Below are positions 63,221 through 64,000 of a stretch of DNA of 64,000 nt, piece after piece. This stretch comes from Mesostigma viride. Lineage: Eukaryota > Streptophyta > Mesostigmatophyceae > Mesostigmatales > Mesostigmataceae. The translations under genes and the position numbers were made by a program. Within the stretch, counting starts at the first letter, position 1. Each line of letters opens with the position of its first letter. Location: NCBI GenBank assembly GCA_009746045.1, contig RPFO01000080.1, forward strand, positions 7,673,140 to 7,737,139. The letters run 5' to 3'. Below the pieces are notes generated by a model. The model did no database searches and was not told where the DNA came from. It was given only the letters and a program-made list of their open reading frames with translations.

Positions 63221-64000
63221 CTACAGTTGGTCAGCGGGAGCCTCCACGACAGTGTGGAAAACAAAACCAGGGGGCACCTCCAGTGCCTCCTGCTGATCAG
63301 GAGTGGACGTCAAGTTGGCCTGCGTCTTGGCCTCTCCGTCCTTTCCCCCCTTGCGGAGATGAGGGTGCTTCTTGAAACAGTTTGCCACCTTGTGGCCAGG
63401 CTTACCACAGTGGTGACATTTCCCCCGCCGATCATCCACCCCCATGGTGGCGAAAGCCCCCAGGATCCCCGTGGGGTCAGTGGCAGCAGAGCTGCTGCCC
63501 CCCTTGGCGGCTTTGAGAACAGCCGCTTGTGCATTCAGGCTGTCCTCCACCCTCAGTACTCGAGCCTTGTAATCGGCCCAGGACATCTCGTGCACCTTGA
63601 TGTCCTGTCCAGCCATCACAGCTCGGATACTAGCCGGCATCACGTCATGAGTAGACAAAACAAGGTCCAGGTCAGCGAACTTGCCTCCCAGGGACTCATA
63701 CTCGTCGCGTGTGTACTCCCTGGCCACAAGGACTGGCCGGAGAGGTTTCTCCGTGACAGGATCCCTGGATGTCAGCTTCTGCCGCAGCTCCATGCGATAC
63801 GTCTCCGTAGTCTTGTCCTTGCCGTAGCGGTCTGTAAGAATGGCCCACGCCTCCTGAGAGGTGTCCGCCCGCTTGATGAGTAACAGAGCGGAGCCATCCA
63901 GAAACGTGCTCATGGCAGACAACACCGCTGCATCCTTCTTTGCATCGGTGACATCACCAGTCAAAACCCCCTGCAACTCATGCGCCTTCAAGAGACGCTG
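63221..64000 (-). CDS. Copia-type Gag (UBN2-like) with zinc knuckle, partial
   Basis: A minus-strand frame open from the window edge; the codons at the edge (QRLLKAHELQG) show that the N-terminus lies outside. It has the copia Gag core: STFLDGSALLLIKRADTSQEAWAIL, ETYRMELRQKL, EYESLGGKFADL and VMPASIRAVMAG, then a Ser/Ala-rich linker and CHHCGKPGHKVANC (C-X2-C-X4-H-X4-C, ~63377-63418). It stops at 63221, and no protease (D-S/T-G) or other pol segment follows in any nearby frame. A copia Gag normally continues into pol, so this copy is truncated or separately terminated. It is unrelated to the plus-strand gag at 60807. Confidence 0.8.
   Translation of the reverse strand, partial: QRLLKAHELQGVLTGDVTDAKKDAAVLSAMSTFLDGSALLLIKRADTSQEAWAILTDRYGKDKTTETYRMELRQKLTSRDPVTEKPLRPVLVAREYTRDEYESLGGKFADLDLVLSTHDVMPASIRAVMAGQDIKVHEMSWADYKARVLRVEDSLNAQAAVLKAAKGGSSSAATDPTGILGAFATMGVDDRRGKCHHCGKPGHKVANCFKKHPHLRKGGKDGEAKTQANLTSTPDQQEALEVPPGFVFHTVVEAPADQL

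Overview
This window is nuclear DNA from a eukaryote. It holds long intergenic stretches, several classes of non-LTR, Penelope-like and LTR retroelements, large tandem arrays, and only two long open genes that look like host genes. No rRNA, confirmable tRNA, CRISPR array or bacterial-type operon is visible. The two host-like genes are GC-rich. One is an EsV-1-7-repeat protein fused to a PD-(D/E)XK-like nuclease domain. The other is a very long membrane-anchored protein ending in a GT29 (sialyltransferase-like) domain. EsV-1-7 proteins are known from brown algae, their viruses and some other algae, and GT29-like genes occur in several microalgae, so a microalga is the most likely source. Species and phylum cannot be fixed from the sequence.

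Layout. 1-4 kb: a GGGA array, a degenerate GC-rich minisatellite, then the EsV-1-7/nuclease gene. 6.6-10.6 kb: the GT29 gene. 12.5-18.8 kb: a nested cluster of a repeated retroposon whose only protein resembles L1 ORF1p. 19.3-22.9 kb: an R2-group LINE (minus strand) between 13-bp target-site duplications (TSDs). 23.1-24.2 kb: a decayed gene with one recognisable intron. 26.0-26.8 kb: a perfect CATC array. 28.1-29.3 kb: another ORF1-type copy. 29.8-30.5 kb: a tandem repeat carrying a 25-bp-arm palindrome. 30.6-35.8 kb: an intact L1-type LINE (1502-residue ORF) inserted into an 87/109-bp tandem array with a 16-bp TSD. 41.5-44.2 kb: a Penelope-like reverse transcriptase element. 44.81-51.46 kb: a 6.65-kb element with inverted termini that each carry a 173-bp satellite array, flanked by a 5-bp duplication. 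51.5-54 kb: a second inverted-repeat element. 54.1-58.9 kb: a foldback, LINE fragments, a second Penelope 3' region and a second near-full ORF1-type retroposon. 59.9-62.3 kb: a 5' LTR, primer-binding site and broken gag. 63.2-64 kb: a copia-type gag (minus strand) running off the window.

The elements can be ordered by nesting. The L1-type LINE is young, with an intact ORF and exact TSD. The R2-group LINE is slightly decayed, and its frameshift sits in a C8 run. The ORF1-only copies are all frameshifted and carry inserted, extremely 5'-truncated Penelope copies. The most unusual objects are the satellite-TIR element, the EsV-1-7/nuclease fusion, the ORF1-only retroposon family, and a trail of 13-97-bp Penelope 3'-end insertions with their own TSDs.
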